The notes beneath the pieces were generated by a model, which saw only the letters and a program-made list of their open reading frames with translations, did not search any database and was not told the DNA's origin. DNA of 64,000 bases from Plazaster borealis (taxonomy: Eukaryota; Echinodermata; Asteroidea; Forcipulatida; Labidiasteridae). Below, piece by piece: positions 13,801 to 27,030 of this stretch. The stretch is taken from the NCBI GenBank assembly GCA_021014325.1, contig CM037473.1, positions 10,619,501 through 10,683,500 on the forward strand, given 5' to 3'. Numbering within the stretch: the first letter of the stretch is position 1; each line of letters starts with the position of its first letter. The translations under genes and the position numbers were made by a program.

Positions 13801-15641
13801 CAGCATCCAGGTTGTAATTTCTGTTCCTTCCCCCCCTCTTTTTCTGCTGCCATCGATTGCCGGTGTAATCATGACCCAGAAAGCCCCCACAAGAGAGGGC
13901 GAGTTACTGAGGCAGCTTCAGTGATTTCACGTTGGCCTCTTCCCGCAAGCACCTTTTACTTAATATTTTATTTTTGGTCATTCTAGAGGTTTTTTCCCCC
14001 TTCTCTTTCCGGTTATTCAAAAATGATGATTTGTGGGTAGGAATCCTTCAGTATTTTAAGCTCTGTCTCGAGGGAATTCCGCGGACAGAGAATGTTTCTC
14101 TTGAAATCACCATTATGACCATACAGTCTTACGGCACACAGGATAGGACAAATTTGTACAACATGCTCATATCAAAGACACTGCTCCGCTAGGTTCACTC
14201 TCGGTGGAATTCTCCCAGCAGATATAACTGAGCGGCAGTTTAAGAAGGAAAAAAAATAGAAGAAGAAGATCTTTGCGTAATCAGCAGCGGTTGATGAAAA
14301 GCAAAAGAGATGCCTTGAAGCTTGTGGCTGCCATCAACCCCTAGTGATTTAGTGTAAACGATTTGATTTGCACCCCCCCCCCCTCTCTCTCCTCAAATTG
14401 TGGCAGAGGTTTCAATTGATACTGGAGCAAACCGGATGAAATCTTAGGGGCTCTTGGTTTCTTAATCAGTACTCATCTTATGCAGTGTCGTAGACGTTCC
14501 TGATAACATGAGGTTTAAGCGCCTTTGGCAGAAATGTTGTCATCAAAACTGTAATACCTAAATCACTCATGCATGTCTTATAGTCGGGCGATGTTTTCAC
14601 TGTCAATATGAATAACTGTTATCATCTTTATCTAATGACAATTTCAATGTACTCAACACACTATTTTTTTGAATCGTGGAGAAGCATTTACAAGGAGGGG
14701 AAGTTCCACGGAGTGTCTGCGACCGTTAACCCATTATTTTATTAGTTTATATTCCTTTTGCAGTGTGGGCCTATTTTCATAAAGCTGCTTAGTGGAAAAT
14801 ATTGCCAAGCGCGATAAAGGCAGGGCACCAGTGGCAACAATGTAAAGGACGTTACGTTTTGGCCGGTCACCTGTTCTGCATATATGCAGGATTTTCTTTG
14901 CTGAGCAAGTTTTTTCATCAGTTTTATGATGAGGCCCTGGTTTTGAGACAGACACTTCCGTCACTTATATTGAAAATTGTTGTTTTTGAAAGTTGGTTTA
15001 CTTTTATTGCCAATTAAAGCCAAACATGGCCCTAGTCGTTGTTGACTGCAGCTATGTTCAACATTGGTACATAATGGACTACTCTTTATCTGTAAACATT
15101 CAACCAATTACCAACATGACTTATGCATTTGACAAGCCAATTTTGCTATTTCAGCAAGGGTAAGCCCTAACATAACCAAATGCTTTCATTAGCAGCTAAC
15201 TAGTCGTGCAAACATATTAAATTGTGTGGTGCGAGTTGCTGGGTAACGGAGCGTTAATGGTCCCCCGTTGTGACATAGCCTGAGTGTTCCAGCAAATGTT
15301 TGCTCACTCAAAATAGAAGAAAACCATCAACACAAATGATGACTCCCTTTTGAAAATTGCCCAACCCCCAGAGTTGCATTGACTATGTACGCAGTTAACT
15401 ACACATTCAGTATGGCTTCTCCAATGTGATTGTGACCAACTAAATCAACCAACTTTCATAAACGAGAAATACTAAGTAATGCAGCAAGTTGTGGAGCACA
15501 GATTAGTTGGTGCCAGTCACAAGCAATTAACATCATTCAGACATTTGGCTGGTAACTTGTTTAGTTGCAGTAAAAATGTCCTGTGATCAGAAATTTAGTG
15601 TTTAAAAAACCTGGTTTGTATAAGGCTGGAATCTCATCTGT
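10843..15641. other. No gene recognised
   Basis: G-runs at 13366 and 13525, a C-run at 14371 and the foldback fragment at 14766 are the only features noted. The frames around 13081-13545 overlap the G-runs and look non-coding. Confidence 0.65.
14766..14870. mobile_element. Decayed foldback fragment of the GGGCCCAATTTCATA family
   Basis: It reads gggcctattttcataaagct then gcttagtggaaaatattgcc and ggcagggcaccagtggcaac, in the same order as intact members at 48718 and 22686. The opposite end is not clear. Confidence 0.5.
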
Positions 15642-16015
15642 TTAAAGGCACTGTACATGTTTGGTAATTACTCAAAATATACATTAGCATAAAAACTGAC
15701 TTGGTGACGAGCAACAGAGAGCTGTTGATAGTGTAAAACATTGTGAGAAACGACTCCCTCTGAAGTAACATAGTTTTTGAGAAAGAGGTAAACTCTCACG
15801 AAAATAATAAAAGACTTCTTGCAAGAAGCCTTTTATTCCTATCTGAAAGCACACATTTGTACAACGAGGGTGTTTTTTCTTTCATCATTTTCTTGCAACT
15901 TTTATGACCAAATTAGCCCAAATTTTCACAGGCTTTTTATTTTAAGCATATGTTGGGATACACCAAGTGAGAACACTGGTCTTTGACAATTACCAAACAT
16001 GTACAGTGCCTTTAA
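15642..16015. mobile_element. Foldback MITE, AAGGCACTGTACA ends (copy 1)
   Basis: The element is bounded by TTAA on both sides and reads ttaaaggcactgtacatgtt ... acatgtacagtgcctttaa. Near its centre is an almost perfect palindrome around acttcttgcaagaag. It is the same family as the copies at 24578 and 58797 but in the opposite orientation. Its left half has the shared module with agctgttgatagt and gaagtaacatagtttttgag. Confidence 0.9.
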
Positions 16016-17639
16016 GCTGATATGTCCTTTTTTCAATGAGGAAATAAATCTTGCACATGTGCTGAGCAGTTTATGAGAAGACTGCGTTAACAAAGAAACC
16101 AAGGCCAAGACCAGTAGGTACAGTCAATGGAGACACTGACCTCTTAAAACTGTCCGAGTACATACATGTAATTCCACATTCAGTCCTACATTTAAAATGA
16201 CCACACCCATTTCACTAAACCTTTGGTATTCCAGTCTGTGTGTATTTTAGGTCTAGAGCGTTTTGCTGTAATCTGCTGCTTTCTATAATATATCACATTG
16301 CATTTTAATGACGGGTGGTTGGTGCCCAACCATTGCGGGGTTACTTCCAAATGAAGTAAATGAGACCCAAGTTAGAGTAATTTAAACCCAGTAAATATTG
16401 AGGTTAGTTGTTGGCGTTGCTCAGCTGTATTCTGGTGTAGTAGTGGGCAGGGTTAGATGAGGTTGTTAAAGGGATGTGAGAATGATGGCGTTTTGGGGTA
16501 TGGTTGGTTGATAATTAAGAACTTGGTGTGTCATGAATTGCTTTTGTACAGTTTTAGTTTTCATATTTATAACAGGAATTTTTTTTCTCAGCTGGCTGGA
16601 ATTTTTCATGCATGTCTGTGTCTCTGGTTTTTAAGAAAGTCTTTTAGACCTTGAGATTTGTTCATGAAATTAAATGACAAAGGGTAAAAAGACAGCAAAT
16701 GCGCATAACAAATAGAAAGCTTTTCGGTTAATCCTCTATAGTTTGCTTGATAGGAATTTCATTTCGCAGAACAGACCGTGAAACTGTATGGGTATTTTTA
16801 CTTTCAACAATTTTGCATCAACATAAGTTGAAAAAGAAGATTTGATTTCATAAAAAAAATATAGTCTACGATGGAGTTGTTTTACTCATTTTCGCCTCGG
16901 GAGACTTACACTGACTATATTGACACAATATTTGATCCAATCCTCTCCATATCTCACAATTTTAGTTGACATGGTCCTAGCTTCTAGGTCAGTTGAACTA
17001 GTTTAAGCTTTCACTTCAGTTTTTTCAGCTTGTTTCTTGATGTCAGTTGAACATGTCACTGTTCTAGTTTTCTGCTCGGCTATCCAAGTGGCCTAGTATT
17101 TGAACTAAAAGCACTTGTAAGGTGATATAATCCACCACCACCCATTAGCTGTATCAATATGACATCTGGGAAAAAATAGTGCAAATCATGTATATGTCAT
17201 AGACTCTCCTGAAAGTACGATCCATGGCAATTTTTCTCTGTAAACGTTTTTCAATTGGTATTTTTTTCCCCCTTGATTAATTATTTCATATGATATGCTC
17301 TTCGTTTGAGGGACCAAAGTTAATTTGATCTATTACCTGTTTTTTAAAAATACTTTTATCAAGAATTTTGTTGTAGCTATCTCATTGAACAAAACTTTTC
17401 TTAAGTCTTATAAATAGATAAATATATAAAGAAATACAAAAATACTTTGCATCTTCCGAATTAGATCTTCATTTAAAAGGGATTGTCTGTGGTACTTTTT
17501 TTAAAGAGATAACATTTACATTATTTTTTGGTCTTCAGGGAAGCTTATCATAATATAAATTAGAGTAAAAAGCACATCACAATGGCTTATTGCAATTAAA
17601 AACAAAAACAACAACAATAAACAGTGTGCACCTGTACAA

Positions 17640-17945
17640 CAGTTGCAATTGTTGTTTACAAATAATTCCTGGGTAATTTTAACCCCACTGCCAACCCATG
17701 TTCGTTTCACACTTGATTCAATTCACACTTGATTCAATTCACACTTGATTCAATTTTCCCGGGGAAGAATGAATACTCAATATTTTAACCCTGGGGTTAT
17801 CTCACCTATTGTTATCTCACCTGTTTCCCGGGAAATTGACATTTCCCAGGAGTTTGCCAGGGTTAGCTTAGTGTGAAAAGGGGCAACCAAATCTTTCCTA
17901 TAAACTTCGGGGAAATACGTGTAGTGTGAAAGGGGCTTGACTTTC
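17640..17945. repeat. Possible decayed inverted-repeat element containing a 16-bp tandem repeat
   Basis: Three exact copies of cacacttgattcaatt lie at 17708-17755. The wider region has gtttcacact near 17704 and agtgtgaaaaggggc / agtgtgaaaggggc near 17869 and 17922, plus ttcccggg motifs, suggesting an old foldback. Only the three 16-bp copies are certain. Confidence 0.55.
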
Positions 17946-20929
17946 TCAGGATGAGAGTATTTTTGATTGGAAACAGACCTCTTGAAGATTAGAGCTCGCG
18001 TTGACAAATTTTAACCAATCTTTTGAAGAATGAGATAATTTTATAATGGATGTTTTGAGGCTGTTTTTGTAAAGTGGAGGCTGGTATGGCTATACCAAGA
18101 TGTTTTTTTCCAGAGTCGGTCTCTTTCGAGATGTCACTCTACATGTACATATTTGTCTGGTAACAATAAATCATGCTACCACACATGAAAGCATTAAGGG
18201 TTGAAGAGGTCAGTCGCTTTGAAAAAAAAAATATCTACAAAAACTTGACGTTTTTTAGCTGAATAATGTGCAAACCAGCAGTGCTGCAAATTGAATGGAT
18301 TCAGTCGAATGCTGAGTGGTAAACAAAAAGGTGAAATTGTAATGTGAATCAGTCCTGGAGTTTATAAACCTATGTTGTCATTAATCATTTTGTAGATGAA
18401 GTTTAGGTCTTGGACCTTTTCTGCTGGTATGAAGTGACTTAATTGACTTTATTACATTAGAAAAGTGCTACACTTGGAAAGTACCTTGTTTAACGTTAAG
18501 AAAGCTTGTTGGTTGTTTTGTTGGGTTCGAAAGTAGTTATACGTGTACCGCATTTCAACAGGCATAATTTTGTTGTTATTAATACAAGAAAACCTCCTTT
18601 CACTGTGGTTGATGTCTCTCCACGTCTTCACTGACCAATTTTTGGGAAGTTCCTCTTAAACAGTGTGGACACAAGAGGTCTCACTGCAGTGTGAATGTCT
18701 TGACTCCAAGAGGACACTAGTCCAACCTCCCAGTGGGAGGTGCTGTTTGGGACACCACCATATAAGGTGAGATGACTGCCTCCTTAGAGAGCCACCCCCT
18801 CCTTCTACATCATCATAACCTCTGTCTCTAAGGCCACCAGCCAGCAGCTGGCACTCACCCAACAAGCGGCCATGCTTTCAACCTTGGTATGCTGCTGAGT
18901 TCGACTCCACATGGCTCTTCAAAATGGACCGGATTTGAGAGTAAAAACACTCCAGTAGTAATGCAAGAAATGAAGCAACTGTTACTACATATGTAGTGCT
19001 TGTAGTCAAGGACTTAAAGACAAGAAGAGACAGAAACTGCTTCTTTGTCTGTCGCAGATCCTGGGGAAAAAAACAAAAGGAAAACCCATTGGATTAATAG
19101 GGTTGTTGTGTTATTATGACAGAATGAAACTTGTAACTGACTTTGATTGTATTGCGGTTCTGTCTAGATTCTCAGAACAACTCCAGCTATTTGATTGAAT
19201 GGGTTTTAAGTTATCCAACAAATAATCACTTCTGAAACTAAAGACGTTTTTTTATCGTAGGTGAAACTAATTCTGTTAGGTGTAAGTGTGCGTGTGCATA
19301 AACATTCAACTGTATAGGAGTTCTTATAGGCTTTCAGTGGAACAGTTTGTGTTTAAATTGAGTAAATTTAATAAAGTGCATTATGCTATTATACGATAAG
19401 TGTGTTTACAAGATAAGAACTTCAGGTTGCTATTACAAAACCAGGCAGGCAATATTAATTTTGCTGTTATTCAATTATTCTTTACTTATTGAAATGACTT
19501 GCTTAAGAGAATGTGGCTGGGAACCGTTCACAAACAAGAGTCACATGGTACATTTCTTTTGGCTGTTTCCTCAAAGTTTGTGTGCTTAGTTGCTCTATGG
19601 TACCACCATGAGTGAGGGCGGTCCGTGGTCTTTGAGATGGTCACTTTTTGTTGTTCGTTATGTCCCGATGACGAGATGCATTTGACAGCTGAGAAGAATC
19701 TACATCCGAATAGCTGAGATGCCTGTGATTCTTAAAAAATGCTGGATGGTGTTACAGACAGTATCCATAAGTTGTATTGATAATATCAGTAACACTCACC
19801 CTAGACAGTGTACCAATCTCTTTTCACCAATTGCGTTAAGTGCTGAGCAGACCTTTTTATAAGTCTACAATTTGTTAGAACAACATACCTTGTACAGCAC
19901 ATGTTTTCAAAACTGCTGTTTTTTGTTGACTTTGAATAACTTGGATGACGCCCAATTACTTGAGAATCCTAATGATCTCTAGCAGTTTCAGTTTCTTATC
20001 TTTTAAGCATGGTTCTTACTAACATCTAGTGATAATAGATTCGGTAATCGATATGTGATTGCAAACATTGTTACTCAGTACAAATGTCTCCCCCATAAAA
20101 TGATGTAAGAAGTCCTAGGCAGTGACCAAATGGCCTTCTCTTGCAAGAGGTGAGAAATATTGGTTTCACTCTCGGAACACGATCAGATTCTTTCAAAAGA
20201 AAACTAATTGGAATTCCAGAATAAAAAACCGGGAGAGGAAGTATCTCATGAAATCTGCCATAGGAGTTAAACATCACTGCATTTAGTGACTTGAGGTGAA
20301 AAGTTGAATCCACTTTATAAACCACTTAAGCCTGGAATTTCATCAAGTAAATTTGTTTTCGCTCATTTCTAAGCGGAACAACTCGACTTGCGGACAATTA
20401 TTTTAGAATCTGTTCCTCCCGACCTCTTTCTTTCGAAATGGTTGATAATTGAAACAACTGAGTGTTTCCGCCGATCTTTTGTGTTTCAAAATAGTTGATA
20501 AGTGAAAATAACCAAGTGACTAACTTTTGTATTTGTTTCGAATGTTCCCTGTGAAACTGAAATACTATACCCCTGTATTTGTTTTGGTTGGAGTCTTGTG
20601 TAAAGTGGGGTTTTTAATTATTCAGGGATACATTGCGGAGAATGTGTTAATTGACTAGCAGATGGCGTGACACTTGAATGTGTAGTTTTGATGATTGAGT
20701 ATTTGCTGTATGAGTAGGCTTGATGCTTGGTGCACACATTGCTTGCCGAATCCAGGTACCAGAGAATTTGCCGTCAACAAATGTGGTGCAAGTTGCACAG
20801 TCATCACCACAATGTTGACACCAGTATTAAATTAGTTACGGTTTCTCCACTGACACCACTGTGGGCTGAAATAAACAAAATTTCTAGTTGTCCTTGTTTT
20901 GTGGGGTTTTTTGTTTTATTTCAAAACCA

Positions 20930-20985
20930 TAATTGCTCTAGAATGGCAAAGGTCGTGGGTTCGAATCCCACCCATAAGCCTTTGG
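20930..20985 (+). mobile_element. tRNA-like B-box fragment, possible SINE end
   Basis: The stretch ggtcgtgggttcgaatccca + ccc is a near-perfect tRNA B-box with T-arm pairing (gtggg/ccac-type). A T-run follows, as at the end of a Pol III unit. No A-box at normal tRNA spacing is recognisable upstream, so a functional tRNA gene is unlikely. Confidence 0.45.
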
Positions 20986-22486
20986 ATTTTTTTTTTCACA
21001 TGACCTGGGACAGTACTGAGTAATACAGTGCTTTACACAACCAAATAGTATAATTTCAGTGCAAACTTAACATCTATATCATAATTGAATACATTGTAAA
21101 ACAACTACTTGAAAGTTGGCAATGTTCATGATGAGTTGAGTGTGATACCTTTTTGTGCACTCAGCAGTGTATGTTTCTCGCATTTCAGTTGAGTAGAGAT
21201 TTCTCTATTGCCAGCGTTCTTATCGCTACAGATTTCACAGCGGAATGACATATTGAGAATTGATCAGATCTTGAGGGCATGATGTTTCATCTTTCTATGC
21301 ATAGAGCCGGGGCAAGGTCATTACATTGTAAAGAGTCACAATGACAGAGAGATGGGATCTGAATTCCAAATAGACAGAACGATGGATGAAAGAGGACAAG
21401 AAATATTCTGCAAATTTATTGTACTTTGTGGCAAGCTCACACAGTCCCAAGGATTCCTGTTTGTGTTTCAGTCTTTTAACAAACAATGGGTTTTTTTATT
21501 TATTGATAAGAAACTCTAAGAGAAATATTTTGTGAGATGCTGCTTTTCAATTGCACATTGTAAGACCATGGGTTTCCTTCCTCCATGGTAAGACAGACGA
21601 ACAATTAAAGTTCAGTTGCTGATTCGTAATTTTAATTTTTCTACACATTTCTGTACACTGTTATCAAATAATTAAGTCGAGCATTTCGTGTAATTATTAC
21701 GTTCTATTTTAAAGTCATGATTTTAAGCTTGTGAGTGTTTGGAGGGATGTGCTTAAGAGCATGTTTTTATCATCAAAGGTAGCTGTTTGGTTAGGTACAT
21801 GTGCTTTGAGATGTCCTGTTACCTAGAATGCTAGATTCATAATGCTGTACACACAATCTCTACTTCACCCAATGCCTGGTTTGCCTTTGGAAGGTAGGAC
21901 CAGTTTAGGACCAGCTCGCTTGTCATTTCACTGGTCCGTCAGCTTTTTCACTAGTTCATATTTCATATTAAAATTGGTAGGTGTTTTTAACACTGAACTA
22001 ACCAGCTGGACCACTTCCAGAGAACTTTCACTCGGGTGTGTTAGGTAGCATTTGGCTCTCCGACCACTGTTAAGGGAGGACGATGCCAATTTGTTTCAAT
22101 CCTAGCCCAACCGATTATGATTTTGTGAACCAGAATTAAATTATCACATAAAACAACAAGCTAGTTGTGTCTGGGAATTGTATCACAACATTTTATTTGT
22201 TAAAATGGTGTGTGATATTTTGTCACTGAAAAAGTATAGGCATAGTATTACCATTTGTGGGTAAGCCCTTGTACTTGATTATATTTTTTTATTTTCAAGG
22301 GTCAAATATCATGCCTAGAAATGTGAAGTACCCCCCTTCATCTTGATTGAGTTAAACTGTGTCATCAGTGGTTTCATTAGACATCACTTTTGTTTCACTC
22401 AGTTGAACTGAGCTTCTGTCAGACTGTAGCTTAGTAATTTGTATTTTCTGAGCGCAATTCAGAGGGAGCAGACCTTAACAGTTGTT

Positions 22487-22685
22487 GGCTCGATTTTAAA
22501 GAGCTGCTTAAGCATAACAATTAGCTAAGCACAACAAAATATGCTTACCAGAAAAAGTTTACAGTCCAAAATACTATGTCACATATACCTTCTGTGATTG
22601 ATATCCTTTTTTTTTTTTTACTAGGCCTATAGCAGAAATTTTGTTAGCAAAATTGACTGCTTAGGCAACTCTATGAATTCGGGCC
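22487..22685. mobile_element. GGGCCCAATTTCATA-type foldback, first of a tandem pair
   Basis: Left arm: cgattttaaagagctgctta then agctaagcacaacaaaatat. Right arm: gactgcttaggcaactctat + gaattcgggcc. The middle retains the family order (accag...ccaaaatactatgtcaca...ctgtgattgatatcc). It abuts a second member at 22686. Confidence 0.75.
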
Positions 22686-22864
22686 TGTGCCCAATTTCAT
22701 AGATCTGCTGAAGTAGCAAATGTTATTTCTGCAAAAATAAGCAGGATACCAGTCACAGATGGTACATGTGACATGGTGTTTTGGCTGGTAACCTTATCCT
22801 GGTAAGCATAATCTTGTTGTGCTTGGATACTTTTTGTGCTAAGCAACTCCTTGAAATTGGGCCC
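22686..22864. mobile_element. GGGCCCAATTTCATA-type foldback, second of a tandem pair
   Basis: Left arm: gcccaatttcatagatctgc. Right arm: tgctaagcaactccttgaaa + ttgggccc. The middle reads ggataccagtcacagatggt and gttttggctggtaacctta, the inverse of the arrangement in the neighbour. The two are therefore in opposite orientation or are simply palindromic relatives. Confidence 0.78.
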
Positions 22865-22865
22865 T

Positions 22866-23003
22866 GGGGCTGATTTCACAAAGAGTTAGGATTGATCTTT
22901 AACTGAGTGTCAAATCTTAATTGCTAAGCAAAGTGTGATGTCACTATATTGACAACACATCTTAAAGATGAATCTTAGTGCTTTGAGAAAAAAACGGAGC
23001 CCC
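22866..23003. mobile_element. Foldback element with GGGGCTGATTTCACAAAG end
   Basis: Left end ggggctgatttcacaaagag + ttaggattgatctt; the right end is aagatgaatcttagtgcttt + gagaaaaaaacggagcccc. The ends are imperfect inverted repeats of about 35 bp around 138 bp in all. It is directly adjacent to the two foldbacks at 22487-22864, making a cluster of three. Confidence 0.65.
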
Positions 23004-24577
23004 TGGTCTGCCTGACCTTTATGGTGACTCTGTAACATCATTCCTCCATGCCCCCTCTGGTGCCATTAAGCAAAAGATGGACAACTTGTCTACTCTATTG
23101 AAGGACACCAGTGGACATGAAGGAATTGCAGTGAGTAGGGAGATGTTTATGATGTGAGATGAGAGTTGTGAGAATGTGTGTGGTTTATGACTTCAATGTC
23201 ACGTCAGGTATTCATGGATCCATCTGCAGCCACAATGTTTGTTTATTCAACTTTAAAGTGAACTTAGCCACAAATTGAAATTGATGTCCTCGACCCGTTA
23301 ATATTAATTGCCACAGATCATGGTTTCTATATACATTTATCTTTCCAATTTGATATTTAAAAGATATCCATGCCAAAGTACTGAGCGTTTAGAAGTTGGA
23401 ACACTTTCCGAAATGGAGTGCAAGAATGTTGTGGATTCCAGTGGCAGCTACCTGGAGTATTTACTGTAGAAGTCGAGCACAACCTGCTAAGTCCAGTGAA
23501 CATTTACAGTTTGAACACGACTCGCTCATCTTGAGGATGAAGTATCTGCAGTGCTTTGAACCATGCAATTGTACCAAAGGAAAGGAAGGATGCCCACAAG
23601 CAAATGTATGTGGACAAATTTATAATTTGTCATGTGCAGGGAAGACGGCCAGCGCATCCATCCATCAGACTATATTCACTGTGGCGCTCAGAAGTGCATG
23701 TTAGGCTAGTCCAATTACACGAGGCTAAGACATTTGTTACTTGAACATTCAACCTGGAGGAAAAGAGGGTTAGGGGGAATCTGTGGCAACGAGAAACCCA
23801 CTGATGTGATGCTCAGACTTAGAATATCTGAACTACACTCATTCGTCTCCCTGTGGCACAATTTGAGATAAAACTCGCAGCTTAATTCTGTACTTATTCT
23901 CAGTGATTGTCTGCACACTGGTCTCGGGTGTGTTTGTGACTTGAAGACTAATGGTCTTGACTTAAAAATGAAATGTGTACACATTGGATGTGTAATTGTT
24001 TGTTACTAGCACTAATCCCCCAGGTGTTTGTGGATAACCAGTGTCCCATATCCATCACAATCCAGCAGCATAATCATAACTCACAAGTCTAGAAATGTTT
24101 AGACTCGGTTAGGATTAGTAATGCGCAGCCCCTATGTTTGTAAATGTACCCAAACATACATTAGTGCATCATTCTTCCATGTCATTTAAAAATGTCTTGA
24201 ACTGCTCAGCCATTTTGGAGAAGAAAAAAAGTCAGCTCATCTGCCATGTCAGGGAACTTAATATATGTAGATTATGTAAAGTCCTGCCACTTTGCCGCCG
24301 CCCGTAATAGCCCCAAGCTGATTTAGTTCATCAGTTACGCCCTTCAAAAAGTAATACATTATGTGCTTGTGGCTTTGGAAAGGAAACCAATGCTGTGACA
24401 ATGTTGTTCCTGGAAACTTTATGTTTATTAGATCATTAGTTGATTGATGGGGGTATGCATGACATGTATACTGTAGTGCCTGTTGTGTACATGAATATAA
24501 ACCAAGGTTTATGTGAACAACTTGAAAGTTTGGTTGGTCAGTGATAAAGATGGTCAGTCTGCCAAAGACAACCTGGC

Positions 24578-24893
24578 TTAAAGGCACTGAACACGTTTGG
24601 TAATTGTCAAAGACCAGTGTTCTCACTTGGTGTATCCCAACATATGCATAAAATAACAAGCCTGTGAAAATTTGGGCTCAGTTGGTCATCGAAGTTGCAA
24701 GAAAATGATGAAAGAAAAAACACCCTTGTTGTACAAATTTGTGTGCTTTCAGATAGGAATAAAAACTTCTTGCAAGAAGTTTTTATTGTTTTAGTGAGAA
24801 ATTACCTCTTTCTCAAAAGCTACGTTACTTCAGAGGGAGTTTTTATTCTAATATATATTTTGAGTAATTGCCAAACGTGTACAGTGCCTTTAA
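24578..24893. mobile_element. Foldback MITE, AAGGCACTGAACA ends (copy 2, internally deleted)
   Basis: The element is TTAA-flanked with ends ttaaaggcactgaacacgtt and aaacgtgtacagtgcctttaa. It is close to the copy at 58797 over most of its length but lacks about 58 bp between gagggag and tttttat near the right end. A perfect 30-bp palindrome centred on cttcttgcaagaag lies at 24758-24787. The possible reading frame over it on the - strand is an artefact of the repeat. Confidence 0.92.
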
Positions 24894-24988
24894 AATAAGA
24901 TAACCAATCTCAAAGTTAAGCAGTTAATTTCTGTATTTTTTCCCATAATTGAAAAAACCATTAACTTTATGTCTATTTGCATAGATCA

Positions 24989-25169
24989 GGGCCCAATTTC
25001 ATAGAGTATCAGCACAACAAAATTATGCTCACCAGAATAAGGTTACCAGCCAATATACAATGTCACTTGTAGTTGTACAATCTGTGACTGGTGTCAAGCC
25101 TATTATAGCTTAGTAGAAAATGTTTAAGCTATATTTTCTGCTTTGAAGCACCTCTATGAAATCGGGCCC
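24989..25169. mobile_element. GGGCCCAATTTCATA-type foldback
   Basis: Starts gggcccaatttcatagagta and ends acctctatgaaatcgggccc, with the family middle (caaaattatgctcaccagaa, taaggttaccagccaatata, tctgtgactggtgtc). It begins about 100 bp after the MITE at 24578-24893. Confidence 0.88.
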
Positions 25170-26640
25170 AGCTGAGGAATATGTTTGGGACGGACTGCCC
25201 CTTTAATCGGCAGCTATACTATCAATTGATTGAAGACTGCTTACTGCAAGTTGCTAAAAATAACTGAAGGGACAGTTGGTTCATGAATGTGGAATGTAAC
25301 TGAAGCCATAGGCAACATTTGGCTGGGTGATAGGCCATGTCCTTATATTAAGGGCATGCTCTGTAATTGTGTGTATATGGAAGAGCCTGTGTAGTCTTAT
25401 GGCTTACTGTCTACACACAGTTATATATTGGATAGTATTGCACTCATTGCACAAGTGTGCTTATAAGAAACTTGTTTGTGACGATGAGTTTTTACCTCAT
25501 TTTCTTCGGTGTTCATTTGTTACACTGCTTTAAAAAGAAAGTGTAATTTATCAGCTGAAACATTTGATGCGTTTTGTTACGTTACCTCTTGAATGAATCA
25601 GACTTGATTACCCGTGGAAGGCTCCCCTGTGAGCGTATCAGCCACTACAGCAAGGTGCATTTCAAAAAAACACCGCCACTTGTGATGTATCGAAGGACCC
25701 TACCCAAGCGGGAATTTATCCCATAAGTGCAGCCATGTAGACAGGGAATTTGCATGCTTAAAAGCCTAATTGCGACCTAGTCCACTTCTTGTGTATAACA
25801 CAGATCAGGGGTTGCGGATAATTGCATTATTTGTTGGGAATAGCCACTTTAAAGAAACACAGAAGCGGCGGAAAGGACTGTGGTAGGGTCAAGCAGAGAA
25901 TCCAAGTACATTATCTTTGTTGTGGTTTATCGATAACTACCGATGTAAAAAGCATGGGAATGAGTGGTCGAATAGTGGCAGCATAGTAACTGATTTTTGT
26001 GTGTGTGTTCATTGCTGAATAAAGGGAAGATAATGTGCGCCTGATTGCATACAGATAATGTACACTGCAGATTCATTAATAATTTTAGGAGTCAAATAGG
26101 AGGCGATTGGTTCCGCAACCTGCCCATCAATCAAGTCCTCTAACCATGGCGTTTTCGTAATAGATGTGTAATATTTCAGTGATTTTGCCCGCTAGTTTTA
26201 GATGTCAGTATAGCGTTTTTTTATTTGTCAGCTGTGTAGATATTGATGTGTTTGTTTTCATATGGAGCTGAAAGGAAAGCAAACATGGAGGGTAGTAGGG
26301 TGGGACAATACGCTGGGTTGCTTGATCGATGGGGAGTAATATGGGATGGTGTCATCTCAGGGGGACTAGGGAAGGAGGAGACATAAAGGTGATGTAAACG
26401 ATGAGGGACTTGACTTATAATGAAGGCTAAGAATACCATTTACAACCCGTCTGACCTACACTGCCCCTTTAACCTGTTTTTTTTTTATGCCTTTACAAGT
26501 AATTACATCTCTATCAGCTTTAAGTTGCATGGCTAGAAAACCTTACTTCTCACACAACAGTTTGTGATCGGTGCCCATAGTTAGAAAAAACTAACAAAGA
26601 TTCATTTAGCTGTAAAGTAAAATATTGAAATTTTGAAATT

Positions 26641-26668
26641 GAAAAAAAAAAAAAAAAAAAAAAAAATG
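26641..26668. repeat. Poly(A) run
   Basis: An uninterrupted run of about 25 A, preceded by aaattttgaaattg. It could be the tail of a retroposon, but no recognisable body precedes it. Confidence 0.9.
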
Positions 26669-26879
26669 TTTAAAGTTTTGTTCCTCTTTTGGATTCCTTT
26701 ACAACAAAAGGTGAAGGATTGTGAAGGCATTTAATTGCAATCTTAGATTTGGCTTTTTTGAATCAAGGAAGGTGTCAACCGTTTTATATTTTTCCCCTTG
26801 TTGACTCGGCTTTGACATTGGTCTTGTTCCTTAGGAGTTGTCAGGCAAACTGTTTGAATCCACACTTTCCCATCAGATT

Positions 26880-27030
26880 GGTCTTCCCAATGTCTTGGTG
26901 CCATCTCCTTTGTCTTCCCATGTCTTAAGATGAAAACATTGGTCTTGGTGTGTCTTAGGAGTGAGACGATACTGTCTTAGATTGGTCCTCCTGTATCTTA
27001 GTGCCATCTCCTTCGTCACACTCTAAGATG
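26880..27030. repeat. Degenerate ~105-bp duplication
   Basis: gtcttggtgccatctccttt (about 26892) recurs as atcttagtgccatctccttc (about 26997), and both are followed by agatgaa-type sequence. There are further tcttag/tcttgg words between them. This is probably an old local duplication. Confidence 0.45.

Larger units (their letters stand above)
16016..22486. other. No gene recognised
   Basis: The region contains the tandem repeat near 17708 and the B-box fragment near 20940. At 18650-18900 lies a relatively GC-rich stretch with a tRNA-like gagttcgactcc, which I could not classify. Confidence 0.6.

Noticed and set aside
23396..23744. Cys-containing frames (EPCNCTKGKEGC-like) as a small secreted protein
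   Set aside because: No signal peptide, no regular cysteine spacing, and two overlapping frames in the same interval.
24258..24659. 133-codon - frame as a gene
   Set aside because: Its 5' part lies in the MITE at 24578-24893, and nothing in the rest resembles a protein family.
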